DNA of 64,000 nucleotides from Eutrigla gurnardus. Its lineage: Eukaryota; Chordata; Actinopteri; Perciformes; Triglidae. Each line of letters opens with the position of its first letter. The stretch's first letter is position 1. The stretch spans positions 3,647,040 to 3,711,039 of the forward strand of contig OY741279.1 of the NCBI GenBank assembly GCA_963514095.1. Direction: 5' to 3'. Below are positions 46,796 through 56,818 of this stretch, piece after piece. The notes under the pieces were generated by a model. That model saw only the letters and a list, made by a program, of their open reading frames with translations, did no database searches and had not been told where the DNA came from. Made by a program: the position numbers and the translations under genes.

Positions 46796-48481
46796 TCAAA
46801 TTTGTAGTTGTTTTCTGACCTTGAACATGTGTTTTCTTAACCTATATATTTCCTGATGAGTTAAGTCAGTTGAAGCTCGGTGCTTTATGACGTGCTTGGC
46901 CGTCAGGAGAAAGGTGAGCTTGTCAGGGAAATGTAGACCGATGTTAAGGTTTTTGACCCCTTTTGTTTTCTGCAGGAAGCTCTTAATCATCTGAGGTGTG
47001 TACAGATCTTTCTCCTTACTGGCAGTGACTGTATGTGTCTGTGAGAGGGAGAGCTCACTGCTGTCCGACATGGAGATTTCACTGTCACTGCTGTCTGCAA
47101 TGGCAGCAGCCGTGGCGCCATCCTCCAGCCGTACAGCCTTCGCTCCTCCCTCCCCCTGCACCTTGATTTTCCGCTTACTCTCTCTCCAAGATACCACCGG
47201 CCTCCAGCCTGATGTTCCCGCACGCTCACCATCATCCTGCTCACACAAATCACCACTCTCAGACTGCTCACACACACCACCACCCTCAGACTGCTCACAC
47301 ATGCCACCACCAGACTGCCCACGCACATCATCAGGCTGCTCACACACATCAGTAGACTGCTCACACACACCCTTAGACTGCTCACCCATACCACCTGACA
47401 GCTCACACACATTGGTAGACCCACCAGCTGTCTTTTCACCCACATCACCCGTGGCTTTACCTCCACCTCCTACCTCCACCAGCTCCTCTAGTCTCTCTTC
47501 CGGTTCCCCTATCCTCTCAGCCGACTCTCCCTCAGCCACCGACTCCCCCACCTCACCTGTGTCCCTCAGCTCACCCTCCTCCATCTCCTCACCTCCATCT
47601 CTCTTTCTCACCTCATGCTGCTGTTGCCCTGACTCAGACGTTGCTCTCTCCTCCCCGTCCGAGCCGGCGGTGCGCCCCACGCGCCCGAAAACCCTCCGCC
47701 GCGGAGCGGGGACGGGCCTGGCCGCGGCCGCGGGCCCGGCCTCCGCCGCGACCGCCGCCGGCCCCGCGGCCGGCCCCGGCGGAGCGGGGACGGGCCCGGC
47801 CTCCGCCGCGGCCGCCGCCGGCCCCGCGGCCGGCCCCGGCGGAGCCGAGACGGGCCCGGCCTCCGCCGCGGCCGCCGCCGGCCCCGCGGCCGGACCCGGC
47901 GGAGCCGGACCGGCCCGACTCGGACAAGCCCTAATCAGGTGACCCTCCTCCCCGCAACCAAAACATTTTGCTTGTGATGATGTAGCAAACAGAGTGTAAT
48001 CGAAATCATCGACTCTCACGATGCACCGATAATTAAACTCTTCTGCCCGGTTGTTGAGTATCATGTAAAGCTGCCTCCGGTGCGACACCACATGGCGAAG
48101 CAGCGGCGACTTACACCCGGAGAGCAGCTTCCTAATGGGGGACACTACTTTGCCGTGACGTGACAGCTCCCGGACTAGGAACTCATCGCTGATGAAGGGG
48201 GGCACATTAGACAGGGTGATACGGGTCGCGGGCTGCGTTAGTGGCACCACCTCCTCGAACAGCCCGTTCACCGTCAGCCCCGTCTCCACCAGCATCTTCA
48301 CCTGCTCTACCTTCTCTAAAAAAAGCACCACAGACCGACTCACCCGAGCAGCGGACTTCACCGACCCATGGCCGATCCGCTCGCCAACAGCCAGGGCCAC
48401 GTCCTCCACGCTGCACGGGGAGCCGGCTGCCAGCTTGATCCCGTGCTTCCTCGACAGGGAGGCCAACCCTGCGGCCGCCAT
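46796..48481 (-). CDS. LINE ORF1: Gag-like CCHC RNA-binding protein
   Basis: 561 residues from the ATG at 48481; the open frame extends 18 codons further upstream without an ATG. The N-terminal part (about 85-165), with ITLSNVPPFISDEFL and a conserved Arg/Lys-rich stretch, looks like the RRM-like domain of Tx1-type ORF1 proteins. A CCHC zinc knuckle follows (CFGCGEEGHLIRAC, about 173-186). Next come three 20-residue Ala/Pro/Gly repeats (about 190-260), an acidic and Glu/Gly-rich linker, then a run of irregular repeats with a Cys-Glu-Gln-Ser core (about 355-415). The C-terminal 70 residues are predicted folded and basic (HKAST.., RLRKHMFKVRKQLQ). The protein probably coats the element RNA and forms the transposition particle. 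The repeats are unusual; the rest fits the family. Confidence 0.9.
   Translation of the reverse strand: MAAAGLASLSRKHGIKLAAGSPCSVEDVALAVGERIGHGSVKSAARVSRSVVLFLEKVEQVKMLVETGLTVNGLFEEVVPLTQPATRITLSNVPPFISDEFLVRELSRHGKVVSPIRKLLSGCKSPLLRHVVSHRRQLYMILNNRAEEFNYRCIVRVDDFDYTLFATSSQAKCFGCGEEGHLIRACPSRAGPAPPGPAAGPAAAAAEAGPVSAPPGPAAGPAAAAAEAGPVPAPPGPAAGPAAVAAEAGPAAAARPVPAPRRRVFGRVGRTAGSDGEERATSESGQQQHEVRKRDGGEEMEEGELRDTGEVGESVAEGESAERIGEPEERLEELVEVGGGGKATGDVGEKTAGGSTNVCELSGGMGEQSKGVCEQSTDVCEQPDDVRGQSGGGMCEQSEGGGVCEQSESGDLCEQDDGERAGTSGWRPVVSWRESKRKIKVQGEGGAKAVRLEDGATAAAIADSSDSEISMSDSSELSLSQTHTVTASKEKDLYTPQMIKSFLQKTKGVKNLNIGLHFPDKLTFLLTAKHVIKHRASTDLTHQEIYRLRKHMFKVRKQLQI
47731..47910 (-). repeat. 60-bp GC-rich repeats inside ORF1
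   Basis: Three tandem copies of a 60-bp, CpG-dense unit (period exactly 60, sharing GGGCCCGGCCTCCGCC). They encode 20-residue Ala/Pro/Gly units in ORF1. Because 60 is a multiple of three, unit gain or loss preserves the reading frame. All six frames stay open here, so long antisense frames overlapping it are artefacts. Confidence 0.9.
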
Positions 48482-48692
48482 GACGGCTTCACCTGGCCTC
48501 CTCCCCTCGACCAGACAAAGTCTGGCCGCAAACACCCCGAAACCCTACGTAAAAAAAATAAACTAACCCTTCAAACTAACAAAGTGACAATGATTAACAA
48601 AATCCCCCGTAGTGAAAAAATAGTAAATAAGAAAAGAAAGCACAAACGTCTCTCACTCTCTCTCTGCTCTTCCACTCTCCCTCCACTCACGC

Positions 48693-48750
48693 GAAGAAGA
48701 AGAAGAAGAAGAAGAAGAAGAAGAAGAAGAAGAAGAAGAAGAAGAAGAAA
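48693..48750. repeat. (GAA)n microsatellite, target of the LINE
   Basis: About 19 GAA units abutting the 5' end of the LINE. On the element strand they read (TTC)n. Followed by AGAGAGAAAAC. Together with the GAA units at 42651-42664 this shows that the element landed within one microsatellite. Confidence 0.93.
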
Positions 48751-49821
48751 GAGAGAAAACAATCTGGCATGTGTTCAGTAATTCATGACTAAGTTGATGA
48801 AAGACGTGGAGACGCTCGCTGACCTACATTCCTGGTTTTGGCTTTTTGAACCAACATGGAAGAAAACATGATGTCATCCATTGCAAGAGCAGACGTTGCT
48901 ATGAGGCAGGCAGGCGGGCCGGAAGGATTTCTACTGTGTTCTATTGTTCATGTGGAGGTGCAACACGGGCCGTGGGAGGGGGGGTGTATCGCCATGGCAA
49001 CGTACGCTGCCAGATTATGTTCAGGATAAGAAGATCAGCTCCGAGGAAGTCACCATCTACTGACCAATCGAAGCTAAGTGCATGGATCATAAAATAATAT
49101 GACTCAACATCTTAATCCAAACTAAGAGCAGTTTAAACCACCAAATGCAGAAGGACAGCTGGTTGAAACATTTTTAAAAGTTAATGATACGTTACCTTTG
49201 TCTCACGTGTTCAGACTATGTTTGTGTTTTTAAGTTCTCACTCAGGAGGAACAGGATTAATGATAAAACATGTCTTCATCTATCTCCTTTATGATTCAAT
49301 CCCATCATTTAAATCCAGTAAAATATAGTTGTTTTTAACAATTCAAGTCTTGGATCCATTCACAGCGTTTACATAAAGGATCCTAAAGACCCCAAAGAAG
49401 TCATAGTTATATTGATAGAAATCTTAAATGTGACTACAAATGGTTAGAATTTAAACTACAGATAGTTACTTCCTGGGTTATTTAGAACACATGTACAACA
49501 TATCCAACCCAAACAAAAATAGTTTTAATTAAACAGAATGATTTTCTTTTAATGATTTAAAATGTAATTTAAAGCATCCAGTGAACATCACATAACAACG
49601 CGTTTCACACAATGAATACTTTTGTAAAAAGGTTTGTATTTGAAACAAATTAACTGTAAATAGGTGGCGCTAGATGGTTCAAAGGTATTCATAGTTCTCT
49701 ATATCGGGAAATAAAGATGTTACAGTGTGCCCGTGTTCAGTGAGCTAAAGTAGTACGCTAGCCACTCATGTCAAACTTCGTAATACTCCGAAGAGGTAAA
49801 GACTTCAACAATTTTGCAGAG

Positions 49822-49823
<2 letters not shown>
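48751..49823. other. Unique DNA, no gene seen
   Basis: AT-rich with no recognisable exon. GGTGGCGCTA near 49665 is a weak CTCF-like half match. Confidence 0.5.

Positions 49824-49848
<25 letters not shown>
49824..49848. repeat. Short (CA)n microsatellite
   Basis: About 12 CA units. Confidence 0.9.
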
Positions 49849-49852
<4 letters not shown>

Positions 49853-51957
49853 CATCGCTCCTTGAGGCTGAAGAACGGATCCATACCGACTATTCATCGA
49901 GGCATCTTCTCCACATTAAATGCCATCGATTCACACCGTTGCGCTAAATTTTCCCTCCTTTTTTTTGTTACCATAATGTTGCAAATCAATAGTGGCAGCC
50001 TGGACGTTCTGGGCTTTTATTAGGAGGAGGAAGATTTCCCCTTAGTGGAGCATGGAGAGGAGCAGTTATACCGTCCCCGCACCGCCACCGCACTTCCTGT
50101 CACGCCGCGTTCGACTGGTACCAGTCACATGTCCACGCTGATTCCTCCTCGCCGCGAGTCAGCCGAGCGTTTTTTGGAATCCAGTTCTTGGCGGACGACC
50201 AATGCACGAGCCCCGATCTATCTCACAGCGAGCAGGCCGCACTGATTCATCTGCACACGACGGTAGAAGCTGTGATCACGCCCGGCGGAGGGGAAGATAT
50301 CGGGTGCAGCTATGCGTAATTATGGCTCTTAAGCTCTGAGGACTGAAAAAAAAACCTCAGCTCCAGTTCCTTTTTGAAGTGAAAGTATTTATTTTATTTT
50401 ATTGTTTTTCTTTCAGTGCATTATTTATTCAACCCAACCCAATTCAAAGCAGTGTTGAAGGTGTGTTTGATTGAATCAACCTTTAGAAGCCCCGGTTGTT
50501 TTGGCTCCGTTTTCACTCCTTTTATTTACATAATTTGTCATTTTCAGGTTTGGTGACTCAGAATTGCCATAATTTGGCATGGAAGTGGTATTACACGCGT
50601 TCCAGGACGGTTCAGTTCAAGTTCATGGTTTGGCTTAAAATTACTCCATTTGTTACATTATTGAAATTAAAATAAGAGAACGCTGCCTTTTGGACACAAA
50701 CAGCCGTCTCCTGTGTTTGTTTAACCCATCCGACCCCCCCGACCTCATTAGAAATATAGATGTGATACATCAATGACGAATATAATCCCCCACCCACATA
50801 CGTTTCTCTCAAATGTTCCATTTAAATCCACCACCGAGGGCAGCAAACGCATGAAACAAACCTCATCAAGTCCTTTTAATGGACCAGATCTGGTTTAGAC
50901 CATAAGTCTTCAATTGCCTGACGATGACCTTTTGTCCGATAGCACGAACTGATTCTTGTAGTTCCTCAGACTCTGCTTGTAACAATTAACGTCGGCAATA
51001 AAAGAAATGCTAAATTCGTTTAATGGCTGAAGAAATATGCCATCAAGTGTATCACAAATGTGTTTTTCTTAATAGAAAATCTTTATATACATAACCTGCC
51101 GTACAAGGTCTGAGCTGAAGTTGTAGAATTGCCTCGAGGCTAGACAACTTGGCTGGACCTGGCAACCCCTGCAGCAAAGTCACATTTCCACAACAGAGAC
51201 CGGAGCGTTGGATAATTACAGCGGAGATCTCAAGGCAACGTGTTGCTGGTGGCTCGCCTGCAGCAACCGTCCTCCATTAATGATATGAATATCATATGAT
51301 ATGAATTTTCTTCCAAAAACAGTTCAGAAAGTGAGTTTGTGAAGTTTCAGATCAAGAGCTTTAGTTTAAAGGTCATTGTAGTTGCTGCCATGTGGTGCAA
51401 ATCTTACATATTTCGTTATTTTGGGACATAACAGTATCATAATTTCAGTCGTGTCTCTTTTCCCTCAGTAGTGTGCCGAGGCGGGGCGGCTCGGCTCGGC
51501 TCGAGGCTATATCCCAGTAAAGGTCAGACCACCGAGATATACCCGGCCTCTCCGGCAGACGATGTGGGCTGCTGAACAGACTGGACCAGTTACCCTCAGG
51601 GCAACTTCACATTCAGAAGCCATATATAACGATTAAGTATTCGGATCCTGAAGTAAAAGGATCACTACCACACTATAAGAAATACTCCACTACATACGTA
51701 AACGTTAATGAACGGCCCACATGGTGAATGGACCTCTTTTGTCGCGTTTTCACTCGTAGCAGATTTGATCATGATTAATTCATTAATATCTAAATATGTG
51801 ATGATTAATGACTCGATTGTAAATCATAAACCCATGTAAACCCAATTAGTGTGTAATGAGTGAGAGAGTGAAGGGTTCTCAGTAGAACCTCTCAAAGGGC
51901 GTTATAGGAGGAACCCTTCACAGATGGTTCTAGATGTAATCCTTTATGTCAGTTTCT
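49849..51957. other. Unique DNA, no gene seen
   Basis: No recognised exon or RNA gene. Minor features are a GGCTC-repeat (GGCTCGGCTCGGCTCG) near 51487-51502 and an AT palindrome (ATATCATATGATAT) near 51289-51302. Confidence 0.5.
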
Positions 51958-52012
51958 TGGTAGATCCCTCTGAAAGGGTTCCAGGTGGAACTTTTATTTA
52001 AGGTTCTACCAG
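51958..52012. repeat. GGTTC/GAACC dispersed repeat, unit 1
   Basis: TTGGTAGATCCCTCTGAA, a GGTT block and a CTTTTATTTAAG segment are repeated at 52488-52536 in the same orientation. The neighbourhood (51880-52075) is full of GGTTC and GAACC motifs on both strands, giving imperfect hairpins. This resembles a fish MITE interior, but I found no termini. Confidence 0.6.
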
Positions 52013-52311
52013 GAGCCAAAAGAGGTTGGTTTTAACTTTCAGAGAGGGTTCTGGAAGGAACCATTACACATTAAAAAAGACGTACGGCAAATCTGGAATG
52101 AAAAATGGCCCTGTTATTTCATCCCCGAATCCCATTCATGAACACAATATCTAATATCAGCTAACGAGTCCTTTTCAGTTTCTCGTTTTCCGTTTTTAAA
52201 ACGAATAACGGGATACGAGTCATTTTCCGTTTTTCGTTCTTTTATTTTGAAGCGAAAAACATCACATCCTGCTGTGTAATGAGCTGCATTGAACACAAGA
52301 AACACAAAAAA

Positions 52312-52480
52312 TCCATATTTCCTTTTATTTTGGCGAAAAGTAATGCAAAAGTAATGTAAAAGTAGTGTAATGCCTTACAATTCAAAGACAGTAATATTGT
52401 AATGTAACGAATTACTTTGAAATGACAGTAACAAGTAATAAATAATGCATTACGCTTTTGAAGTAACTTGCCCAACACTG
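52312..52480. mobile_element. hAT-type element end
   Basis: It ends in AGTAACTTGCCCAACACTG, the inverted form of the CAGTGTTGGGCAAGTTACT terminus familiar from many fish hAT-derived repeats. The interior is rich in GTAATG and GTAACA motifs, as in that family. The opposite terminus and an 8-bp duplication were not found, so the copy is probably truncated. Confidence 0.7.
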
Positions 52481-52487
52481 CCGGTTA

Positions 52488-52536
52488 TTGGTAGATCCCT
52501 CTGAATGGGTTGGAACCTTTATTTAAGAGTTCACCA
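52488..52536. repeat. GGTTC/GAACC dispersed repeat, unit 2
   Basis: Direct copy of 51958-52012 about 530 bp downstream, with small deletions. The hAT end at 52312-52480 lies between the two units. Confidence 0.6.
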
Positions 52537-53156
52537 TCTCCTATGAAGACGAACAGGTCTATATGGTTCTAGAAAGCCCTTTATTTCAAAGCTGTACGAG
52601 GTAGATGTCTGTGTTTGGAGAGGTGAGTTTGCATCAACAGTAAATAACAATGTGAAGGGAAAAAAGGGACGCTTCACATTAAATATGATTAAACATAAAA
52701 GCCTGTCTAATAGGAGCCGGTTTCAGATAAAGGCCCGGTTCTCTCTGAGGTTGAGGTAACAAAGAACCCGACTACTACTTCACATGTATGGTAATGCACA
52801 CACTGAATGGCTCTTTCTCAAAAATCACCAGCAAACAGGAAATTTGAATAAAGGAATTTAAAAAACTCAGAGGGAGAGTCGGTCCGAAGCCTAAAATGAA
52901 TCTATATTTTGCAACGTCGTCTCCTGTCGCTGCGTATAATCAGTGACTTTGGCGGTGTCAGATTGATGCATAATTCAGCATTAATTTCTCCCGAGAAGAT
53001 TGAAATTCAACAAACACTAAGAATAAATTCAGATGTTGACGTGTAGCCTTTTAGATCTGGTGTTTGTCAAAATGAGAGCCGGCGCATTCATCTGTTTGCA
53101 GCTTGCCTCTGAAAACAGAGACGATTTAATGCGGTGCGTCTCTGGGAGGCTGCATA
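52537..53156. other. Unique DNA, no gene seen
   Basis: Nothing recognisable. Confidence 0.5.
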
Positions 53157-53198
53157 TACACACACACACACACACCCACACACACACACACACACACA

Positions 53199-53269
<71 letters not shown>

Positions 53270-53280
53270 ACACACACACC
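53157..53280. repeat. Interrupted (CA)n microsatellite
   Basis: About 124 bp of CA units broken by CCCA variants at irregular spacing. Interruptions usually stabilise such arrays. Frames of His-Thr or Cys-Val type are artefacts. Confidence 0.96.
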
Positions 53281-53599
53281 CATAGTGATGTAAAAAAGAC
53301 ATTACATTACTGTCAGAAGGACATCCACTGCAGTAGGACAGGTTGTGTTTTCCTTAACTAATAATTTGGTTCTGTGAGATGGCAAGTTTGTTAACTTTGG
53401 GCCCTCATTAGTTGTTACCATAGCAACGGTTCTTTTCCAGGTCAACGCACGAAAGCACTACACCCACATTCGCCGCCACCTCGCACAGAACCATCTTTCT
53501 TTCTGATTGTGAAGAACCATTTCTCTACGGGCACAGCGGAGGATATTTCATTTATTTATTTATTTTTTCTTGTCTGGTTGCTCTGCTCGAGCCCGGAGG

Positions 53600-53920
53600 G
53601 AGAGTGACAGGCTCTGAAACCAATTTGACATTGTGGCCAAACCGTGGCCAAAAGTTCTGGGTCGGTCATGTGATGCCACGGGAGCCCAAAAGGGAAGTTT
53701 TCTCTTGGAGTTGCATCGGGGAATTAAACGTGAAGCCAAAGTGGAAGACTCCTCCGGCTACAAAAAGAAATCTGGAAAAGGAAATGACCCAACTTTATTT
53801 ATTACCTCAGTAAACAAGTTAAATGTGAGTTTATGATCACAAATTCAAGTTTTATTCAATAGAGCATTATTTTCATTTTGTGAATTATGGTCCCACTTTC
53901 TATGAAAATACTCAATAAAG
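53600..53920. repeat. Dispersed repeat R1-like, left part
   Basis: The segment from about 53780 (TTACCTCAGTAAACAAGTTA, GTGAGTTTATG, TTCAAGTTTTATTCAATA, AATTATGGTCCCA) aligns with 60250-60360 of the other R1 copy. The part from about 53600 to 53780 is assigned by adjacency only. It is interrupted at 53921 by a nested MITE and appears to resume at 54317. Confidence 0.6.
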
Positions 53921-54316
53921 CAGGAGGTCTTCAACGTTTTCAGGCCAAGGACCCCCAAGGCTGATAGAGACCCGGTGGAGGGACCCCCTATTTCATATTG
54001 TATAATGTTCCTTATTAAACTGGCCAATAATAATGTGTAGTGCAGCCTATAGTTCCATGTATAACAGTACTTTGTAATGATGGATGGATACAATGCTACG
54101 ACATTAAAATAATAATTGTCGACAGATTCATATTTTGATTCCATTTGATCACAATGTTTCATCATAATATTAAACAAACAGGAGGATTTATATTTGCTTT
54201 ATAAAGGTTGTAGGCTATTCATGTTTAGGTGGATTTATGGACATATTTAAATGTGCTCAAATAATTATGGGGACCACCTGCAGGGACCATCTAGGGGTCC
54301 CTGTTGAAGATCTCTG
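53921..54316. mobile_element. Nested MITE with GGTCTTCAAC-type ends
   Basis: The left end CAGGAGGTCTTCAACG and the right end, read in reverse CAGAGATCTTCAACAGGGA, are imperfect inverted repeats. ACCCCC/GGGGTCC blocks lie just inside them. CAG ends suggest hAT, but a clear 8-bp duplication is not resolvable because the host sequence is itself palindromic here. No transposase frame. Confidence 0.7.
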
Positions 54317-54375
54317 CTTTAGGGCTTGGCAACCTTGTAATTGACAGGTTGCCACATCTACCAATACAATTAACT
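54317..54375. repeat. Dispersed repeat R1-like, right part
   Basis: CTTTAGGGCTTGGCAACC corresponds to the GCTTTAGGGGGCGGGGCTAAC block that follows the shared region in the 60-kb copy. This supports a single R1 element split by the MITE. Confidence 0.5.
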
Positions 54376-56495
54376 AATAAGGTTACGTATTAACACTTAG
54401 GGTTACACTCTACAGTCCAAATATGGTCACTCCTCCCGCCTCCGTGTATAAGTCTCTGGTGTATGCTTGGGATGAGTTGAATAAACTTGACCTCTGAACT
54501 TGTAACTGGTAGGAAGTAAAACTCACTTGTGAGGAAAAGCCACAGTCGTGCTTATTGTTATTCTGCATTTGGCATATCTTTGTAAAATCCCGGAGCTCCG
54601 GGGGGAAATTGACTACATTTGAAAAACCATCAAGAAAATCATTCCATGGTTCCTACAAGATTCTCCCTGTTGACTATTTTATTCTCCTCCGAGTAAAGGC
54701 GACGGTGAAAGTAAAAGCAGTGTGTCCCGGGAGGGTCGCAGCTAGCTCACAACATTAGCATTCCCTGGCAGTCATTTATTGGACACCATTTAGATAAAAA
54801 AAAAAAAACACAAAGCAATCTCACAGCCTCAGGGGGGGGAATTGCCTTGAAACCGAAAACACAGCTGAATATCAACACAATGTATTCGTTGGTGTTGGGG
54901 TTTGATGTATTTAAGTATAATACACAAGTATAAAAAGCAAAGCAGAATAGAAAGAAATAATCTGATCTAGGCAAGAAAAAAACATAAAAATTAAATTGTC
55001 TTTTAAAGCAAATAATGGCCACGTAGAGTAACTTGTAATCACATTATAATGCATCATAACAGTGATAATGATGACTTATTGCCTCATCTTATAAGTCACT
55101 CTAAAATGCTTTACAATGTGATATAAGCAGATAATAACTGGTTTGGTAGAACTCCATCAGATAATATGGTTCATTTTAGGACAGATAATTAAAGGTCAGC
55201 GAGTCACCGAAATTGTTGAGATTCCTGCAGTGAGGACGATAAACCGCTCAAGGGCACGTAGGCAGAGACAGTCAGTGGACGGACAGGACAATTTGTCTTC
55301 AAGTCTCCACCAGAAAGCAAACAACACTGAAGACTGATAGCACGCTATCGACTCCTGCAGATCAAATGCTTATTCACTGCCTGATGGGAAAAAAAGACTG
55401 TGGCGAAGAAAGAAGAAAAACGATGTCTTTCTCTGTGAGAACATAAGCTATTGTTAGAAATGATGAACAGCTGTCACAAAAGGCAAATAATTACCCAAAT
55501 CGAATTATGCCTTTTGTAAGGACGGGGGAAACTCACAGCAAGAAAACTTTTCCAAACTCTGCTTCCTTTCTCAACAAATTGTCTATTTTTTGGAGATAAA
55601 ATGCAGTGGAAAGATAATTAGGATCCTTTTTCATGGCTGACACATGATTTAAACACATCTATGTGACTGGAATATTTAATAATGAGAAAGACTAATTATG
55701 ATGGACGGGGGGGGACAGGACTTGGACCACGAGACCAGCGTTTAAGGCTGCATTGTAGAGTAATGCATTAGTGATCTTATCAAGAGGTTTTGTTGCCTGA
55801 ACTTAACTTTGATTTTGCTGATTGCACCTAAATGTATGTGCTTCTTTTCAGGCCAACTATGATGTTTTTTTTCAAACTAAAGTTGCTTAAACCGGACTTT
55901 TCTTTTGTTGTGCAATTTCCTCTGACAGAAACAGAAACAAAAAACGAGGCGCAGGCATCAAACGATGCCACCAACTGTGTGCTGAGTGACAAGAAAATAT
56001 AGAAAATGTGTGCTCATGAAGATTTAAATGTTCAGACTATTACACAAACTCACATCATCTTCTCTCACTCTGTTAATCGTCTCTACAATCTCTTCAGTAT
56101 TAATTCAGAGCCACGGGCAAAAAAAGGGATGCTCTCCTCTGAATCTCGATGGGGTGCCCGTGTTGCTGCTGTAAGAATTGCGGCAACTCGGTAAACCGTT
56201 GATTATTGCGACAGTAAAATGTATCTTAAGCACACGCACATTTAGAGACTGCAGCCGAAGCAAATGGGCCGATGATTTGAAGACCTTTGATGCTTTGGTC
56301 ATTCTCTACATCGCACCGAGATCCAAATACCTGATTCTCCAGTTGGGCGAGATGTTTCTCCTGGTATGAAGGCTGCAAAAACATCGTGACAGGCTGAAAG
56401 CGCTTGGAATAAACCCAAGGATGCATCAAAGTTTGAAGTGAGACGAACCAGAACCACTTTTTCATTGAAAGGTTGATCATCTCAGGGGCCCAAAC
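54376..56495. other. AT-rich unique DNA, no gene seen
   Basis: No recognisable exon or RNA gene. Short homopolymer runs (A near 54796, G near 54833 and 55707). Confidence 0.5.
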
Positions 56496-56818
56496 TTAAC
56501 CCTGAACCCAACAACAACCCTAACCCAAGCCCCAACCCCAAAACTAACCCTAACCCAAACAACAACCCTTAACCAAACCCCAACCCTAACCCAAGCCCCA
56601 ACCCCAAAACTAACCCTAACCCAAACAACAACCCTAAACCTAACCCCAACCCCAACCATAACCCAAGCCCCAACCACAAAACCAAGCCCTAACCTAAAAG
56701 ACAACCGTAACCCCAACCATGAACCTAAACCTGAACCTAACCCCAAAACCAACCCCAACCATAACCTTAACAACAACCCTGAACCTAACTAACCCCAACA
56801 ACAACCCTAACCTAACCC
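56496..56818. repeat. Degenerate telomere-like (CCCTAA/CCCCAA) array
   Basis: About 320 bp of CCCTAA, CCCCAA, CCTGAA and AACAAC variants with a higher-order period of about 66 bp at the left (CCCAAGCCCCAACCCC recurs at 56524 and 56590). On the minus strand it is G-rich (GGGTTA-like), with quadruplex potential. Exact CCCTAA runs are short, so this is a telomere-like minisatellite or an old interstitial telomeric relic, not a functional telomere. Confidence 0.85.

Larger units (their letters stand above)
42665..48692 (-). mobile_element. Full-length Tx1-clade LINE (Koshi-like) in (TTC)n
   Basis: About 6.03 kb on the minus strand: a 5' UTR of about 210 bp (48482-48692), ORF1, ORF2, a 3' UTR of about 170 bp, and a short poly(A). 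Both reading frames are open from end to end. In element orientation it is preceded by (TTC)n and followed by four or more TTC units. As I recall, the Tx1 clade includes fish families specialised for microsatellites, Koshi using (TTC)n and Kibi using (TC)n, so this copy fits the Koshi type. The AP-endonuclease, YADD reverse transcriptase and C-terminal knuckle layout supports the L1/Tx1 group. Intact frames and clean junctions suggest a young, possibly still mobile insertion. Confidence 0.85.

Noticed and set aside
46998..47942. 314-residue plus-strand frame rich in Ser and Pro
   Set aside because: It is the antisense shadow of LINE ORF1 over GC-rich repeats, where all frames stay open.
53029..53361. 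Cys-Val and His-Thr rich frames over dinucleotide arrays (also at 143, 16253, 17403 and 29989)
   Set aside because: Pure translations of (TG/CA)n microsatellites, present on both strands.
56496..56818. True telomere
   Set aside because: Repeats are degenerate and flanked by ordinary unique sequence on both sides.
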